Source: Podocnemis expansa
Lineage: Eukaryota; Chordata; Testudines; Podocnemididae
Direction of reading: 5' to 3'
Length of the DNA stretch: 64,000 bases
Assembly: GCA_007922195.1 (NCBI GenBank)
Contig: ML682005.1
Coordinates: 43,009,957-43,073,956 of the forward strand
Shown here in pieces: positions 20,786-33,830 of this stretch. A program made the translations under genes and the position numbers. Below the pieces are notes generated by a model. That model was not told the origin of the DNA. It worked only from the letters and a program-made list of their open reading frames with translations, and did no database searches. How positions within the stretch are numbered: the stretch's first letter is position 1; each line of letters begins with the position of its first letter.

Positions 20786-21205
20786 GGCCATGTCTGCTCT
20801 AGGAAAAGTTAGTTTGAATTTGTTAATTTGAACTAATAAGTTTGAGGTTAGTTTGAAGTAAACTCAAACTTATTAGTTTGAATTAACAACATGAACTAAT
20901 TTGAACTAACGTTAGTTCAAATTAGTCCACTTTGTTAATTAGAATAAACTGGCCTTAGTTTGAGTTTATTAAATTCAAACTTAGGGTTAATCCTTGTCTA
21001 CATTATCCTTAGTTAGAACTAACGATTGAACTAAGGGCTTACGTTGAACTAACCGGCAGGTCTTACTAGTTCAAACTAAGCTTTCAGTAGTTCAAATTAA
21101 GGAATTCCTTAGTTCAAGCTAATCAAAGCATAATATAGACAGGTACTAAGTTAGTTTGAATTAAGCCTCCTTAATTCGAACTAACTTGCAAATGTAAACA
21201 TACCC
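20786..21205. mobile_element. Fold-back MITE, AGTTTGAACTAA type (copy C, 420 bp)
   Basis: The ends GGCCATGTCTGCTCT and, inverted, GGGTATGTTTACATTTGC share the Harbinger-like terminus. TTA is duplicated at 20783-20785 and 21206-21208. The inside is a dense array of TTAGTTTGAA and TTCAAACTAA segments in both orientations, with a 32-bp perfect palindrome at 20895-20926. No coding capacity. Confidence 0.87.
20895..20926. repeat. Perfect 32-bp palindrome
   Basis: The right half, GTTAGTTCAAATTAGT, is the exact reverse complement of the left half. The centre is AACGTT with no loop, and symmetry breaks one base outside. It is not at the centre of its MITE. Confidence 0.9.
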
Positions 21206-21208
21206 TTA

Positions 21209-23210
21209 AAGCCACAGAGTTGAGAACTATCTGATTTCCAAAGATGCTGAGTGGGATTTCAGCAAAGAGCTCTCGTGGGGAATCAGTGAGAGATAGACCT
21301 GGGTAGCACTGATATTTTGATAGAGAATTAGATCTGATGGTATAATGACTGTACGCTGCTCTTTAATTTTATTTTTTGTTCTCTTAATTTATGCTAGGGG
21401 TCCCTCACGCCTTAAATTCTCCCCTACTTTATGCTTTCATACATCCAGAGAAATAAAATTCAACCTTCTCCAAATTGTTTCTAACTTAAATCATCATGTG
21501 GATTTGACTGGGATCAAGACTTGAACTGGCTTAGATATTTAACATCTGGTTTATTTAACAAATGAAGAAAGCTCCCGCTCCCTCTCCTTCTCCCAGTCCC
21601 TTCTGTTCTCTTCTTTCACTCATTCTCCTTAATAACAGAATTGTTTTCTAAGTAGATTTGATAGGCTGCCAGGATCCTTAGATTTTCTTGTTTCTCATTT
21701 TCACCACTCGGGAAAAATTCTTGTAATGAACTGCCCTGAGGCATCTACCATTATTTGGAACCCAGTCATCTCTTGCATTTTCTCAATAAATCAAATCTCT
21801 CTTCTCAGTCTTTATCCACATCTAAATTAAGTGATTCAGGTCTTTATAGAAAAAAGAATGTCATAAATTCTGAGGACCCAGATTTTAAGCACCTAAATTA
21901 AGGTGTCCTGTCTCACATTGCTAAATATCCATATGATAGGTAGGCTTGGTACTACTTGTTTCACTAATTTTATCATTGAAAGGCTCTAAATTTGAAAATT
22001 GTGCTTGTAATTTTCCAGACTTGTCTTTTTATATGAAGTCAATAGGTGTGTGTTCCTCTACTGGCTTAAGTGCAGTTGCTCAAACATTAATGGCCGACAT
22101 AGACTGATTCTTGGAATCATGCATTAAAAGGGGCAACAAGGTTTTTCTTTGTTAGGCGTTAGACAGAGATACACAGATGTGAAACTACACAGGAGCAGTG
22201 TCAAGAAAACCATTTTACCCATCTGGCAGCTGAACACACCAAAAGGCTTTTTTTAAACAATTGAAAGCCAATTTTAAACAAGCCTGAGGATCACTGGTTA
22301 ACACACGAGGCAGGTGTAGATCTGAACATTCTCCAGACAAGCTAATTGATTAAGAAAAGTCATTATTCAAATCCCTTGAGTTTATGCCTTGGAGACCTGA
22401 GGAGTTTAAAAGCATATCAGGTTTCTAAGAGCTTGATTCTGGCCTGTATTTCAAAGTACATCAAATGCTGCTGTACCTCAACTGGGTATATGATACATAC
22501 AGCCAACAGGCAGGTCTGGATTAAGGCAGTCAGGGGCTGTATGCACACCCCCCATAGGCAATCCAACTTTGCCCTTCAACAGAGTTGGGATGGACATGTC
22601 AGTGGACCCGTACAGGAGCCATCTCTGCTGGGGGCCCATTGTCATTCCTCCCACACCCGGGACTCCATCTTAAGTCTGCTGACACTCACCCCAGATGAAG
22701 GCAACCTCATCCTCTACCTGTCTGCAGGGCTGGATCAAGGCCCAGGGGGCCTGGGGCTGTCCACCCTTTTGGGCCCTCTGTTGCCTCCCTGCATGCTCCC
22801 TGGCCGGTGCTGCAGAAAGGATAGGATGGGGGTGTCCTGCAGCCAACATTGCTGCATGAGGGGATTGCACTGCTGTAGGGTTGGGCATGGGGTGTGCTGC
22901 TGTGGGGGCACAGGCCTGCACAAGCCAGTGCTGATCTGAGGGTAGGGAGGGATGGGTCAGAGGCTGCAGTACTCCTGCCCTACTCTCAGGCTGGCTGGTG
23001 AGCAGAGCAGCAAGCAAAGGGGCTAGGGAGGCAGGCTGAAGGCAAGCGGCAGCTCACCAATCAGGCTAGCGAGGCCAGATTTTGGGGGGGGGGCATAGGG
23101 TCTGCCTTCAGGTCAGGATCAGGGGCTGCAGCCCCTAAAGCCCCTGCCTTACTCTGGCCCTACCTTCCTGGCTAGAAAACCCATCCTAGCAGAGCATGGG
23201 GTGGTCTTCC
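21209..23210. other. Stretch with no supported gene
   Basis: AT-rich to about 22500, then a GC-richer part (22550-23160) with a 10-base G run at 23084-23093. Open frames in the GC-rich part have no recognisable domain. Confidence 0.45.
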
Positions 23211-23214
23211 CACG

Positions 23215-23395
23215 ATAAAGCTCACAGGTAAACTGGTGTTGACGGAACTTCAGAACTGTGGCGACTGGTGTTAAAACTGGACTTGGACAAAAAGAGTTCA
23301 CAAATGTATGGATGGATACAATCTTGCACTGCCCACTTGGGAAATGGATACAATGACCTAACAGGTTTTTTTCTATCTCTAATCTTTATTATGCC
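23215..23395 (+). mobile_element. CR1-like LINE 3' end, old copy, plus strand
   Basis: The segment contains GGAACTTCAGAACTGTGGCG, TGTATGGATGGATACAATC and TGACCTAACAGG, ending in TTTCTATCTCTAATCTTTAT. This matches the 3' end pattern of older CR1-type LINEs (GATGACCTAATAGGTC then TTTTCCATCTCTA). It is short, non-coding and diverged. Confidence 0.62.
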
Positions 23396-25309
23396 CATCA
23401 ACACTGGCTAAGGGCAAAACTGGATGTTTTAGCTGAAATGACAAATGCAGTTTTGCTCTCTTGCCAAGGAGTTACTGCTTCTGGCTCTCTACAGCTGTTG
23501 TAACCAAATACTGCCTCAATTCTGATTCAAAAGGTTATCTTTGCTATCATACCATCTAAAATCTCAGATTCTGAAAAATGAAAGCTTAAATTTTGCAGGA
23601 ACTAATGAAAACATGAAAGATGCTTAACTGTTGTTTGGCCTGATAGAACCCTGGCTTACTTCATGCCCTGATTGACGTTTAAATGTCTGTTTTGCATACA
23701 TGAGTATATCATTTGTAGAGATTTTATAGAGGTACTGTGTTTTCAATTGCTGTGTGACAAGTGCAGAACACATCTAGTCTTATACAATAACTTTGCTATC
23801 CATAAGTGCTTTCCTTAAAAAATTGGTACCATCCATCTTCCAGTTACAAGACAAATTGACAACCCATTCTGTTACTGTCAGAAATGAAGGACTGTATTTT
23901 TACCTCAAAACACAGGGAGTGGAATATATAAACCCTCAGGCATCAAGATGAAATAGTATCCCCTTCTTTGTTCGATACTGAACAAGGTATCAGAATATGA
24001 TATTATATACCCAAAAAATGTGTTTAGTGATTTTTGAGTGACAGGTTTTTCAGCAAAAGTGTGTCACTTTCCCATAATGGTTAAGAGAAATTAGGATCAA
24101 GAAAAGTAATGCATCAAAAAGTTTAGTTTGGACTAGACAGATGTGAGTCTCTTGAAAATCCGCTCCTGGTAACTAAGGAGCTGAGATGACAACCTCCCCC
24201 GACTCCCAGGGGAAAAAAAAGCCCTCTTGAGGATGAAGGATATGGGCTGAGGCAATCTGGGAGCCTAGAGCCGAAGCAGTGAAATCAGAGGTCTAGTTAG
24301 GAAGGAACTGATGGTTCTGGAAGGACTGTGGGAAGGAATTAGGAACAAAAGGATGGGGAGGAAGAGGTTACAAACTGATAGCTCCTCCAGAAACACTGAG
24401 CCTCCTGCATTCAGCTCAATGCAGGGCAGAGGGTGAAGGGCTGGTATGGGTTTTGGGGTCCCAGAGGTAAAGCAGAAGGCCTGGGAGAAGGAATCTAGAG
24501 GTAAGAGAGGAAAAAGTGGCTAAATATGTAGTTGGAAAAGGCCTGGGGCCTGAAGGCCAGAATAGGTGGCATGACAGAGGGGAAGCCACATGGCTGAAGA
24601 GAAGATGCACTTCAGGGAGCTCATTCTAGGGGACAAAATAGGAAGTATGGAAGTTGGGGTGTCATCCAGCTATAGGGAGGCATGGTATATTGGGGGCTGG
24701 TACTTGCTGGACAACGTGATGCCAGTTACCCTCTCTCTGGGCTCCTGTCCCAGGGGGCTGGCTGGGTTTGGCTTCCCACCGCAAGCTCTGGTTGCAGTGC
24801 TCTCAGGATTGCCACAACCCTCCTGATGGAAAGGGTTTTCTAGGCCAAATGCGTGGGAGTGGTATTGTGATTGGTCACATGTTGTCAGAGTGTCACTCAC
24901 TCAAATTTGACCCAGCTAGCCTCACCATCATCATGAGGGGAGGGCAGCTAGAACAAAAATGAGCAGTACAGCTATTCATCAAGGCACAGCACAGAGAGTG
25001 GGGAGCCAAGCCCAGCCAGCACCATAACCCTTTCACACGTTGTGGAGGCCACATGTTGGGTCACTAATAACAAGTTGAGAAAAACTGAGAAAAATGGTTC
25101 TTAATAGCTCAATAGCCTGTCTCCAAAAACGGACAACAGCTGCTGTTTCAGAGGAAGGTGTAGAAAACCTGGAACATACAAATGTGGGAAAATCTGCCTC
25201 TAATGAAAGTCTTATTTTAATCCCTTCTATTAATTTACAAACTTAAACTTGAGGTTTTATATCACTTTACATACTCCATTTTTAGCATTAGCCATTGTAA
25301 CTTTGGGTA
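23396..25309. other. Stretch with no supported gene
   Basis: No coding sequence, RNA gene or recognisable mobile element. Around 24180-24620 the plus strand is G/A-rich. Confidence 0.45.
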
Positions 25310-25805
25310 GTCCTTGTTATCTATATAAATGTCAAATCTCTCTTTGACACTTGTTAAGTTACAGGCCTCAGTGATATCTTTCAACAATGAGTTCCAAGGC
25401 CTAATTACATGTTGTGTGGATAGAGTACATAATTTCATCAGTTTTCAGTTTGCCGCCTTTCAGATTCATTGAAGGTCTCCTTGTTCTTGTGAAACACAGG
25501 GCACAGATGGTCATGATCTACCTTCATTACAACATTCATTATTTTATACACTTATTTGCATCCTTTCTAAGGTCAATCCTTTCAGTGTCTCTTCCTATGA
25601 GTTTTGTCCCATGCTGTTAACCACTGTGGGCACCTTTTCTTAACCCCTTCTAATTCTACAATATATTTTTTGAAAAGGGGTGATCTAGAGTATGATAGTG
25701 ATGAGGCTGCACAATTGATTTAATATAATGGCATAATATATTTGTGTAGTATTGCCCATGGCATTCCTTATGAATCCTAACACCTTGTTGAGAAAACAAT
25801 ACTGG
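25310..25805 (-). mobile_element. Old CR1-type LINE relic, minus strand
   Basis: Blocks in the usual minus-strand order can be seen: GAGTTCCAAGGC, TACATGTTGTGTGGATAGAG, CCGCCTTTCAGATTCATTGA, GTCTCCTTGTTCTTGTG, ATTATTTTATACAC and TTTTTTGAAAAGGGGTGATC, then TGGCATAATATATT. They correspond to the C-terminal part of an old CR1 ORF2. No open frame remains. Confidence 0.75.
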
Positions 25806-28333
25806 AATGTTACATCAGTATTAACCATTGTTATGGGAGGGCGCTATAAAGGACAGATGTCTACATATGTAATAGCGAACAGAGTGCTGAACAAAATGTA
25901 CTAAGAATATGCAGCATTGTTCTCAGGATCTGTATAGGACCAATAAAACTTGCAGTTGTTGAACACTGTAAATGTATTTTTTTTCTATATAGTTCCTTAA
26001 ATAGAGATTTTAATACCTTTTTATTACTACCAGAGCATTTCCTACACACATAGGTATATGCACATATGTGCACACATACAAATTTGATCAGTATCCTAAT
26101 CTATTTTCAGAAAAATTTCTTAAAGGTACAGAAGGAGAGGAGTAAATTAACACAATACAATAAAATTATATTAAAGTTAAAAGAAGAAAGTGCTTATGAC
26201 TGAGGAAATATGAATTTACATTGAATGATTGGATTTATTTTTAAATGTCATTCAAGTTAGTATGAATGTAGCAAGTCAATTAGATAGCATTAAATTTCAA
26301 GCCTGGCAGATTTTTTAACTATTCAGTATTAGCACTGCATCTGATGTTTATTGTGTTGCACAAGAAATGTCTTGGAAAGGCTGTTGAATCAAGGAATTAA
26401 ATGAAACCTACACTGGCAATAATCTAGCAGGTCTTTTGGTAGAGCTCAATAGCATTTTTATATTATTCACTACTATAAAAAGCTAAACATACACAGAACA
26501 CAAGACTATACGTTTAAAAAAAACTGTGGTAGTTTTGGCATTTATAGCTGGATAGCAGTGGAAGATAATGAGTAGTTTGATACCGTGGAAATCGTAACTA
26601 TGAAATATATAACAATAGAACCCTGTCAAGATGGAATATATATCATAAAATATTGGAGGATAATTCAAGTCTGAAATAAAATCTGCTTTTCATTTCAAGT
26701 GTTGAGCCTATGTAAGTTATAACTTATGTAGATATTGCTCATGTGGGAAATAATGACAAATTTAGAATACCACATGGGAAAAAAATTTTACACAGGAAGA
26801 ACATGAAAGACCTTATGTCCTTTTTCCTCCTTCCCCCACTGACTATAAGATGGAAAACTACTACTCTCAGTAAAATATGTTCACAGCATATAGAAGAAAG
26901 CATATTGGAATTGTTAAGGACAATGTCTGCTAGAGACACTAACAATGGTACGAAGAAAGCAAGCCATTTCTTTCAGTCGCACAAACAAAAATGATTAGCA
27001 CATGATTACCTGGAAAAAGCTACCAGTCCTACTCATTGAAAACTAGTCTGGGTTGAGGCAGAAAATGATGTTACGCAAAGTGCTTCATTGTGGCCTATGT
27101 CAATCTTGACGTCTTTCCTTTGGGGTAAAGGTGTCATTATTGCCTTTTATGTAGTATTCAATGCTATGGGAAATGGATTTGAGAACAGACGGATCTTGGA
27201 GGAAAGGCGAACTGTCCCCGAATTGAAAAGTTGAGACCGTATGTCATATGAATAATGTTTTTTATTCTCTTTATGAAAGTCCTACTCTGGGTCAAAGTTC
27301 AGAGTTTCCCATTATCCTGTTTCAGCGTTATCGTAACTGTGGTAAGAAAATATCTGAATGAAAAGCTACTAGTATCTTTTTTTTTTTTTCTACTGATAAA
27401 ACACAACAGCTCCAGGGGAAAAAAAAGAAAGAAAGCAATTCTCTCCATTCTTTCATTTTCCTGCTACAGCAAACTTTGTACTCACTTCCTTCCTCATCTC
27501 CTGAGGCAATCTATTTCCTTGTGAAATGTACCAGGGTAGAAATGTTAAAAACTAGAATGGCTAGAGCAATTGGAGCTCTGGATACTGAGTACTCGTAATA
27601 ACCACCCTCTGAGTGCTTCAGATTGGGCACCCAAAAATAGAGGCACCAAATCTTTTAAAAGGTAGATGTCACGTGTTCATCTGCCAACTCAGAGGAGCAA
27701 GAAGCACTGGTCTCAGTTATCTAGGGGCAGCTCCTATCAATATCCTAGGCTTCCATACACAGAAGTGAAAGTATACTGTTGGCCAGCTTTTTAAGCAGTG
27801 TTGAAAATGGCTTTTTATTGCTTCCTTCCACCATAAGCAACATCACAGACTTTCCACTAGTGCTGTTTCTTTTTGGCAATATCTAAAGATTACTTTCTTT
27901 CATCCTGATGGTAAATCATACATGGCCCCAATAATTGATCCAAAAACAAATGAAGAGCACTAGTTTTAAAACAGCTTTGTAGAAAATAAATTCTTTCAAG
28001 AACATCATTGAGGGAGGTTACTGCTAGAGCAGAGATGAAAGAGCTCACTCTACATGCAAGCCAAATCACTCCAGCAGGGCTTTTGTTTTTCTCCCAGATA
28101 ACCCAAAGAACAGTCTGGATAACAGCTTCAACTAACCAAATCAAGCATCCAACTTTGCGCTTGCAAATATCTTATTACATTGAACCATGATTTACTCAGG
28201 CCAACTTCCAAATTTTGGCTTACTGCTCACAAACAGGCAAAAACTATAACCATGTATCTGTATGTTGGACAGCAGCAAACTATGATACATTCCAATCTAG
28301 TCAGATTATTTTTTCTAGACGCACACATAATCT
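25806..28333. other. AT-rich stretch with no supported gene
   Basis: About 2.5 kb of AT-rich DNA with only short open frames. No domain, RNA gene or confident repeat was recognised. Confidence 0.5.
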
Positions 28334-28517
28334 GCTTTGATTTGCTGTTACAGTGCGAACTGATCCCATGACTTACACGTCCCTTCATTTTATTTCCTCC
28401 CATTCTACAAATACCCCCATCTTCAAATCGTCTGAAGAAGTGGGATTTTCTCCCATGAAAGCTCATGCAATAAATAAATTTGTTAGTCTTTAAGTGCCAC
28501 AGGACTCTTTGTTTCAT
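28334..28517 (+). mobile_element. PLE 3' end, 5'-truncated (184 bp)
   Basis: It contains TTTGATTTGCTGTTACAG, CTGATCCCATG, AGAAGTGGGATTTTCTCCC and TTGTTAGTCTTTAAGTGCCA, in the order seen at 9100-9280. ATAATCT is duplicated at 28327-28333 and 28518-28524. This copy is a single tail without the inverted partner. Confidence 0.85.
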
Positions 28518-28524
28518 ATAATCT

Positions 28525-31173
28525 CTGTGTGCGTACACACACTTAAGTGCCATTGCCTGGGCAAGGAACATTTGTGTAAAATAATGCTGACTGTGTCCCC
28601 TAATGTCTTCATACCCACTTTCACAGACGGCCAAAAGGATAACCTCACCAGCACATGTGAGGAACACAGCACTGAAGGAAAGCACAGCTGTCCTGTGTTA
28701 CCCCAGCTGAGCACAGATTTTTCTAAGGTTTGCAATTCTGCAGCATCTTCTGTCTAGCATAGGTATTATCAGGCAGCTATCTCCATTGCCTCTAAATGGC
28801 AGTGTTTTCCTTTCAAGGTTATCAAAGCACTTTACAAACATTAATCACGCCTCACCCCATAATATCATTCCTATTCTATATTTCAGGAAACTAAAGCATC
28901 CAGAAGCTCTGGTTCTGGTGAAAAACCAGTTTAACTTCATTAGTGGTTGCCATGATGGGTCATGTTGACTGGAAGTTGGCAATTTTAACATCTTTTCTTC
29001 CAATTCTTCTATGAGCTAGGCTAGGCTAGACAGTGGTTCAAATGCTATAGGCCAGAATACACTAGCACCTCACATTGCTTGCTTCAGTGGAGAAGCATGA
29101 ATAATGCTAGAGCAAATGTTTTTAATGCTAGGTTTTCAGATGCAGAGGTTTAACTGAATACATATTTATTTACAGAAGGGAGTGTTGAAGGAAAGAACTT
29201 CTTTCCAGAGTCACATTTTCAAGCAGAAAGGATTTTTAGTCATTATCTTGACTTCTAGGTACACACTGCATTTTCCATCCACCAAACTTTGGCATGTTAT
29301 GTCCTCATAGGGTTGGAAACTTTAAACAAAAATTACTTTGTTTCATTCTGCAGAACTAACCTATGTCTCAGACTCAGTTATAATTGAACAAAGATGTATC
29401 ATAAGCAAAGACAAGCCCCAGATCTGTGTGAATAGCTTTTGTACAGCATCAGCAAGGGCGAAGGGTATCCTAAATTAGCAACTTTCTTTTTATGCCTGAC
29501 CTGGAACATTGTCATTGAAACATTTTTTTGCCTTTTGTTTTTTCCCAACAGCTCAGTCAAAAATGATTACAAAGATTTTGTTCTTTTCCCAGGGCCACTG
29601 GTTTTTCTCTGGTACCTGTGGTTTTGTTTTGTTTTTTTTTGTTTGTTTGTTTTTTAACGACTTAATTTAATTTAAAGCCTTTAAAAATGACTTGTTTCTT
29701 CTCCCAGAGAACAGTATATCCAAAAAGATTCTGTCTGAGAGCTGAGCTCTGTACACTGTGGCAGCAAACTTTGAATGCAAGCACTAGTTGAAGTTGTGGC
29801 TGCTTCAGTGTCTGCCTTGTGGACAGATGGTTACATGAGAAAACTTTTGAGCACTAGCTTGAGAAAGCATGGCTCTGTGCTCCATCAGCCATTCTTTGCA
29901 GAATCCCGCCAGTTCTGACACACTAATATTCTCACCAGATTTTGTGTGTTTGATTGGAGGTCAGGAACAGGAGCCTTATTTGAGAAATGGATTGACTTTG
30001 CTCTTTCTCAAGTTACTAGGGTTGCTTGAAAGAGCAAAGGCATACAAGCTCTGTCTAACGTTTTTCCTGCCTCAACGTTTCTGAACTCAGGGCTTTGCCT
30101 GGCAAGGGATACCACAGAGAAAGCTACAGGAGCTGGTGTTTCAAAAGAACATTGCATCTCCCTTTTCATTCCAAAATTCCCTCCCCAAGGAAGGGTCACA
30201 GGCAACAGAGCATCTATTTTTTAATTGAATATGTATGTTGTGGATTGCTTCCAAATGTGAAAAAAAGATGCACATCATAGAATCTAGTGAATTGTGTGTG
30301 AACAGTGTCACAGTTCCGGGTAACTGCTTTTCTATTCCCCCTTTGCAAGCCACCAAAAGACAACTACAGTCCCAGCTCCTCAGCTGTCACCTCTTTTGAG
30401 TGGATTCCTTTCTCTGTCCTAGCTGGAGTTTTTCCAGACTGCACAGATCCCTGCCTGTATTGTGATATTCCTAGCAAGCCAGACAGCCTAAATAGGCTAG
30501 TGTCTAGGCTGAGGCTCTCTGGAGACTCTGAACAGCAGTTCAGAAGCAATAGTTCCAAGTTACCACACAACCATTTCTAGCAAGCACATTTATTCCCTTT
30601 TCACCTTAAGAAAACATATTAAAAACAATAAAAGAATGTGCATGTATGCTGATGAGCTTACCAGAAGTCATGCCTCCAACCTCCCTCCACCCCCAACTGT
30701 ACAAGGGCACTAGTAGGAAGCAGTCTTTTAGACTCCATCAAAGGGTTTTCCTGTGGTTACAACAGCCTTAGTTCAGGGATTGAACCCCCATGAATAGATC
30801 AGTCTTTCCTTTATACAGCTTAAGCACTTGATCTTGAGACTCCAGGCACAGGCAATTGACAGACAACAGTCTTTTCCTCACAATACAGCTTCAAAAGGTT
30901 GCGTTTTTGTAGAACCTGAGGCATGCAAATCACATTCAAGTTTTCCACAAGCAAAGCTGCTGAGACTGTTTGTACAAAAGTGCATGATTGTCTAGCACAC
31001 TGTTCAGTACAGTCCTCTGAAGTTCATAACACTTCCCAGGATCCACATTATATATCTCCGCCCAAGAGAAGCTGCATACAAATCCTGGCCCACAACAGTA
31101 CATAACCTTGACATTTAATACATTGGAATCCAAAGCTATTTAAAGTTAATTCAAAAAGCTTTTCTTTTTCAGG
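28525..31173. other. Stretch with no supported gene
   Basis: No gene could be supported. Around 28800-28930 the phrase AAGCACTTTACAAACATTAA followed by GGAAACTAAAG resembles part of an old amniote SINE or LINE. A T-rich tract with GTTTGTTTG lies at 29621-29656. Confidence 0.45.
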
Positions 31174-31316
31174 TTCCAAAGGACTAGCCCTCTCTTAGTC
31201 TAGTTCAGCAAAACAAACAAGGAGTTCTGTGGCACTTTTAAAGATTAATGAATGTACTTATTTATTTATAAATAAATTTGTTAATCTTTGAAAATGCCAC
31301 AGAGCTCCTTGTTTGT
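31174..31316. mobile_element. PLE 3' ends in head-to-head fold-back
   Basis: It starts TTCCAAAGGACTAGCC and continues as a minus-strand PLE end (GTTCAGCAAAACAAACAAGG), then flips at about 31257 to a plus-strand end (TAAATTTGTTAATC to CTCCTTGTTTG). Flanks TTTTCTTTTTCAGG and TTTTCTTTTTCAAGG suggest a target duplication of about 14 bp. Confidence 0.8.
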
Positions 31317-31431
31317 TTTTCTTTTTCAAGGGTACTGCAGGAACTTGCAACATTTGCATAAACAGCAGAAGACTGTGCTTCCCAAAAGATAATGGCACTT
31401 ATAGAAACAACAAGAGAGCGCACCAGACCTT

Positions 31432-31505
31432 CAGCTTCTGTAAATCAGCATAGCTGCAAAGAACTCAATGGAAACATGACAATTTACATCAACAGATCTG
31501 GCTCT
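31432..31505. repeat. Old palindromic interspersed repeat
   Basis: GTAAATCAGCATAGCTGCAA, ACTCAATGG and AATTTACATCA with GATCTGGCTC form an imperfect dyad centred on ACTCAATGG. Similar GTGTAAATCA repeats are common in sauropsid genomes. The class is not named here. Confidence 0.5.
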
Positions 31506-31827
31506 TAATTTGCAAGTGCCACTGATACCTGTTGAGCCTCAGTGTTCTTATGTTAGGGTGTAAAGTTTAAGATCTAAATTAGAGATGGACCAAAATCAGT
31601 GCCTCAAAAGCCAGCTGACCCTCAGTGCTCTTTGAAGGACAGAAATCATATTCAGACTCCTGGTGTCAGTCTATTCTGTCTGGTGTCAGTTGCCAATGGC
31701 AAGCTCATTGTCTGCAGTATAACCAGATACAGAGAGATGGGAAAAAATACCATAAAATGGAGAAGTTAGCTGTTAGTTTATTCCCCAATCTCCCCATCCG
31801 AATTCCTGAATTTAATCTGCATAGAGG

Positions 31828-32104
31828 AGAGGACAGATGGTCTTGTCATAGCGACAGACAACCTGGGTTCAGTGGCCAGTTCTGCCACAGACTTTCTGCT
31901 TGACTATCAGTAAAGCGCAATCTCGCTGAGTCTCAGTACTCCATCTGTAAAGTGGAGATAGTTGATAATACTTTTCTCTTGGTCTTGCCATTTCTCTGTC
32001 TTATCAGGTTAGACTGTAAGCTCTTTAGAGCAAGCCTGTCTCTAACCGGAGGCCTGATCTTGGCTGGGACCATTAAGTGTTACTGTATTATTAATAATAA
32101 ATAA
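31828..32104 (+). mobile_element. CORE-SINE / MIR-like SINE, about 275 bp
   Basis: Blocks in order: AACCTGGGTTCAGTGGCCAG, TTCTGCCACAGACTTTCTGC, GAGTCTCAGTACTCCATCTG with TAAAGTGGAGATAG, TTAGACTGTAAGCTCTTTAG with AGCAAG, then GTTACTGTATTATTAATAAT. This is the layout of an amniote MIR/CORE-SINE with its LINE-derived tail. The tRNA-like 5' head is mostly missing. Confidence 0.78.
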
Positions 32105-32543
32105 TCACATTCTGTGTATTACAGGATTTGTTTGGACAACTCCCATTTTAACCATTATACTGGAATCATCTGTACATCCAGATCCATAAAAATGATGAAA
32201 TGCACTAATCAGAATTTCCATATGCCCGGGGGAGATGATCACCATCTAGCAAGGAAAGCAGAGTTTTATTAGCTATTTTAATGTGAAAATAGCTCAGTCA
32301 GGCTGAAACTGGATCTTATTGGCCCTCCAGAAGCTGTAACATTCCTTGCCTCTTTATAAGCAGCAATAAGTATGGGGGAGGTGCATACTGACTCAGTTGT
32401 GCTTCACTGGCTTTCAGTAAAAGTGGGAAAATCACAACCAAAAAAGTTTTAGAGAAAACCCAGAACTTTGTATTTGCATAAAGGTAACAAAACTGATACT
32501 GCAAGATTTATAAACTCAGACTTTAAGGTCATAAGATACCACC

Positions 32544-32919
32544 GGGGATGTCTACACTGGCAAATTAGTCTGGACTAAGGAAGCTTAGTATGGACTAATT
32601 TAGCCCATGGCCACACTAGGCTTTCCCTAGTTCAAACTAAGAAATTTCTTAGTTCAAACTAAGGAAAGCTTAGATTGAACTAGTTAGTACTGGCACTTAG
32701 TTTGAACTAAGTCCAGCCAAGACCTGTACTAATGTTTAGTTTGAACTTAAGAATTTCGAACTAAGCTGGGTAGTTCAAACTTACCACGTGTTCTAGTTCA
32801 AACTAAGCATTATAAGCGCAAGGCTAGTTCAAACTAACCCAAGGTTAGTTCAAACTAAGCTCAAACTTCTTAGTTCGGACTAACAAGTCTGAACTACTTT
32901 TGCAGATCTAGACATAGCC
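32544..32919. mobile_element. Fold-back MITE, AGTTTGAACTAA type (copy D, 376 bp)
   Basis: The left end is GGGGATGTCTACACTGGCAA; the right end, read inverted, is GGCTATGTCTAGATCTGCAA. ACC is duplicated at 32541-32543 and 32920-32922. Excision restores the old CR1 tail. The interior is an array of AGTTTGAACTAAG and inverted CTTAGTTCAAACTAAG modules. Confidence 0.85.
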
Positions 32920-33005
32920 ACCCTGATCAACTAGTCTGACCTCGTGCACATCACAAACCACAGAACCTCACCTACCCATTGCAATAATAGGACCACAGTC
33001 TTAAG

Positions 33006-33830
33006 TCATAGAATCGTAGAAGATGAGGGTTGGACGGGAGCTCAGGAGGTCATCTAGTCCAACCCTCTGATCAAAACAGGACCAATGTAGACTAAATCAT
33101 CCCAGGCAGGGCTTTGTCAAAGCAGGCTTTAACAACCTCCAATGATGGCGATTCTACCACCACCATAGGTAACCTATTCCAGGGCTTCGGGGGTTTTTTT
33201 GTTTGGTTGGGTTTTTTTAAGAAGAAAAGGTTTTTCCCTAAAGTCTAACCTAGGCCTCCCACTTTCAACTTGAGACCATTGAATGATCTATTCTATCATC
33301 TGCCACCACGAGGAACAGTCTAACTTCATCCTCTTAGGAATCCCAATTCTGGTATTTAAAGCTTACTAACAAATCTCCTGCACAATCTTCTCTTCTGCAG
33401 GCTAAATAAGCCCAGTTCCTGCACCCTTTCCTCATAAGAACTATGCCATAAGTCATATGCCCCAGCCCCTGAATCATTTTCATTGCCCACTTCTTTTCAA
33501 TTTGCCTAGATCCTTGGGTGCGGAGCCCAAAACTGGACACTATATTCCAAATGTGGCCTCACCAACACCAAATAGAGGGAAATAATCACTTCCCTCAATC
33601 TACTGGCAATGCTCTTACTAATGCAGTCCTATATGCTGTTAGCTTCTCTGCAACAAAGGCATACTGCTGATTCATATCCAGCTTCTTTTCCACTGTAACC
33701 CTCAGATCCTTTTCTGCAGAACTTCTGCTCAGCCAAATGGTCTCCAGTCTCTTGTGGTTCACGGGATTCTTCCATTCACAGTACAGGACTCTATATTTAT
33801 TCTTGTTGAACCTCACCAGTCCCCAGATCT
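33006..33830 (-). mobile_element. CR1 LINE, 5'-truncated and diverged, minus strand
   Basis: It begins TCATAGAATCGTAGAAG, then GGTTGGACGGGAGC and GGTCATCTAGTCCAACCC. It runs through the ORF2 C terminus to the position of the MRFNKNKYRVL block near 33810. The frame is broken several times (intact pieces 33334-33540 and 33595-33816). A T-rich insertion lies at 33192-33217. Confidence 0.88.
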
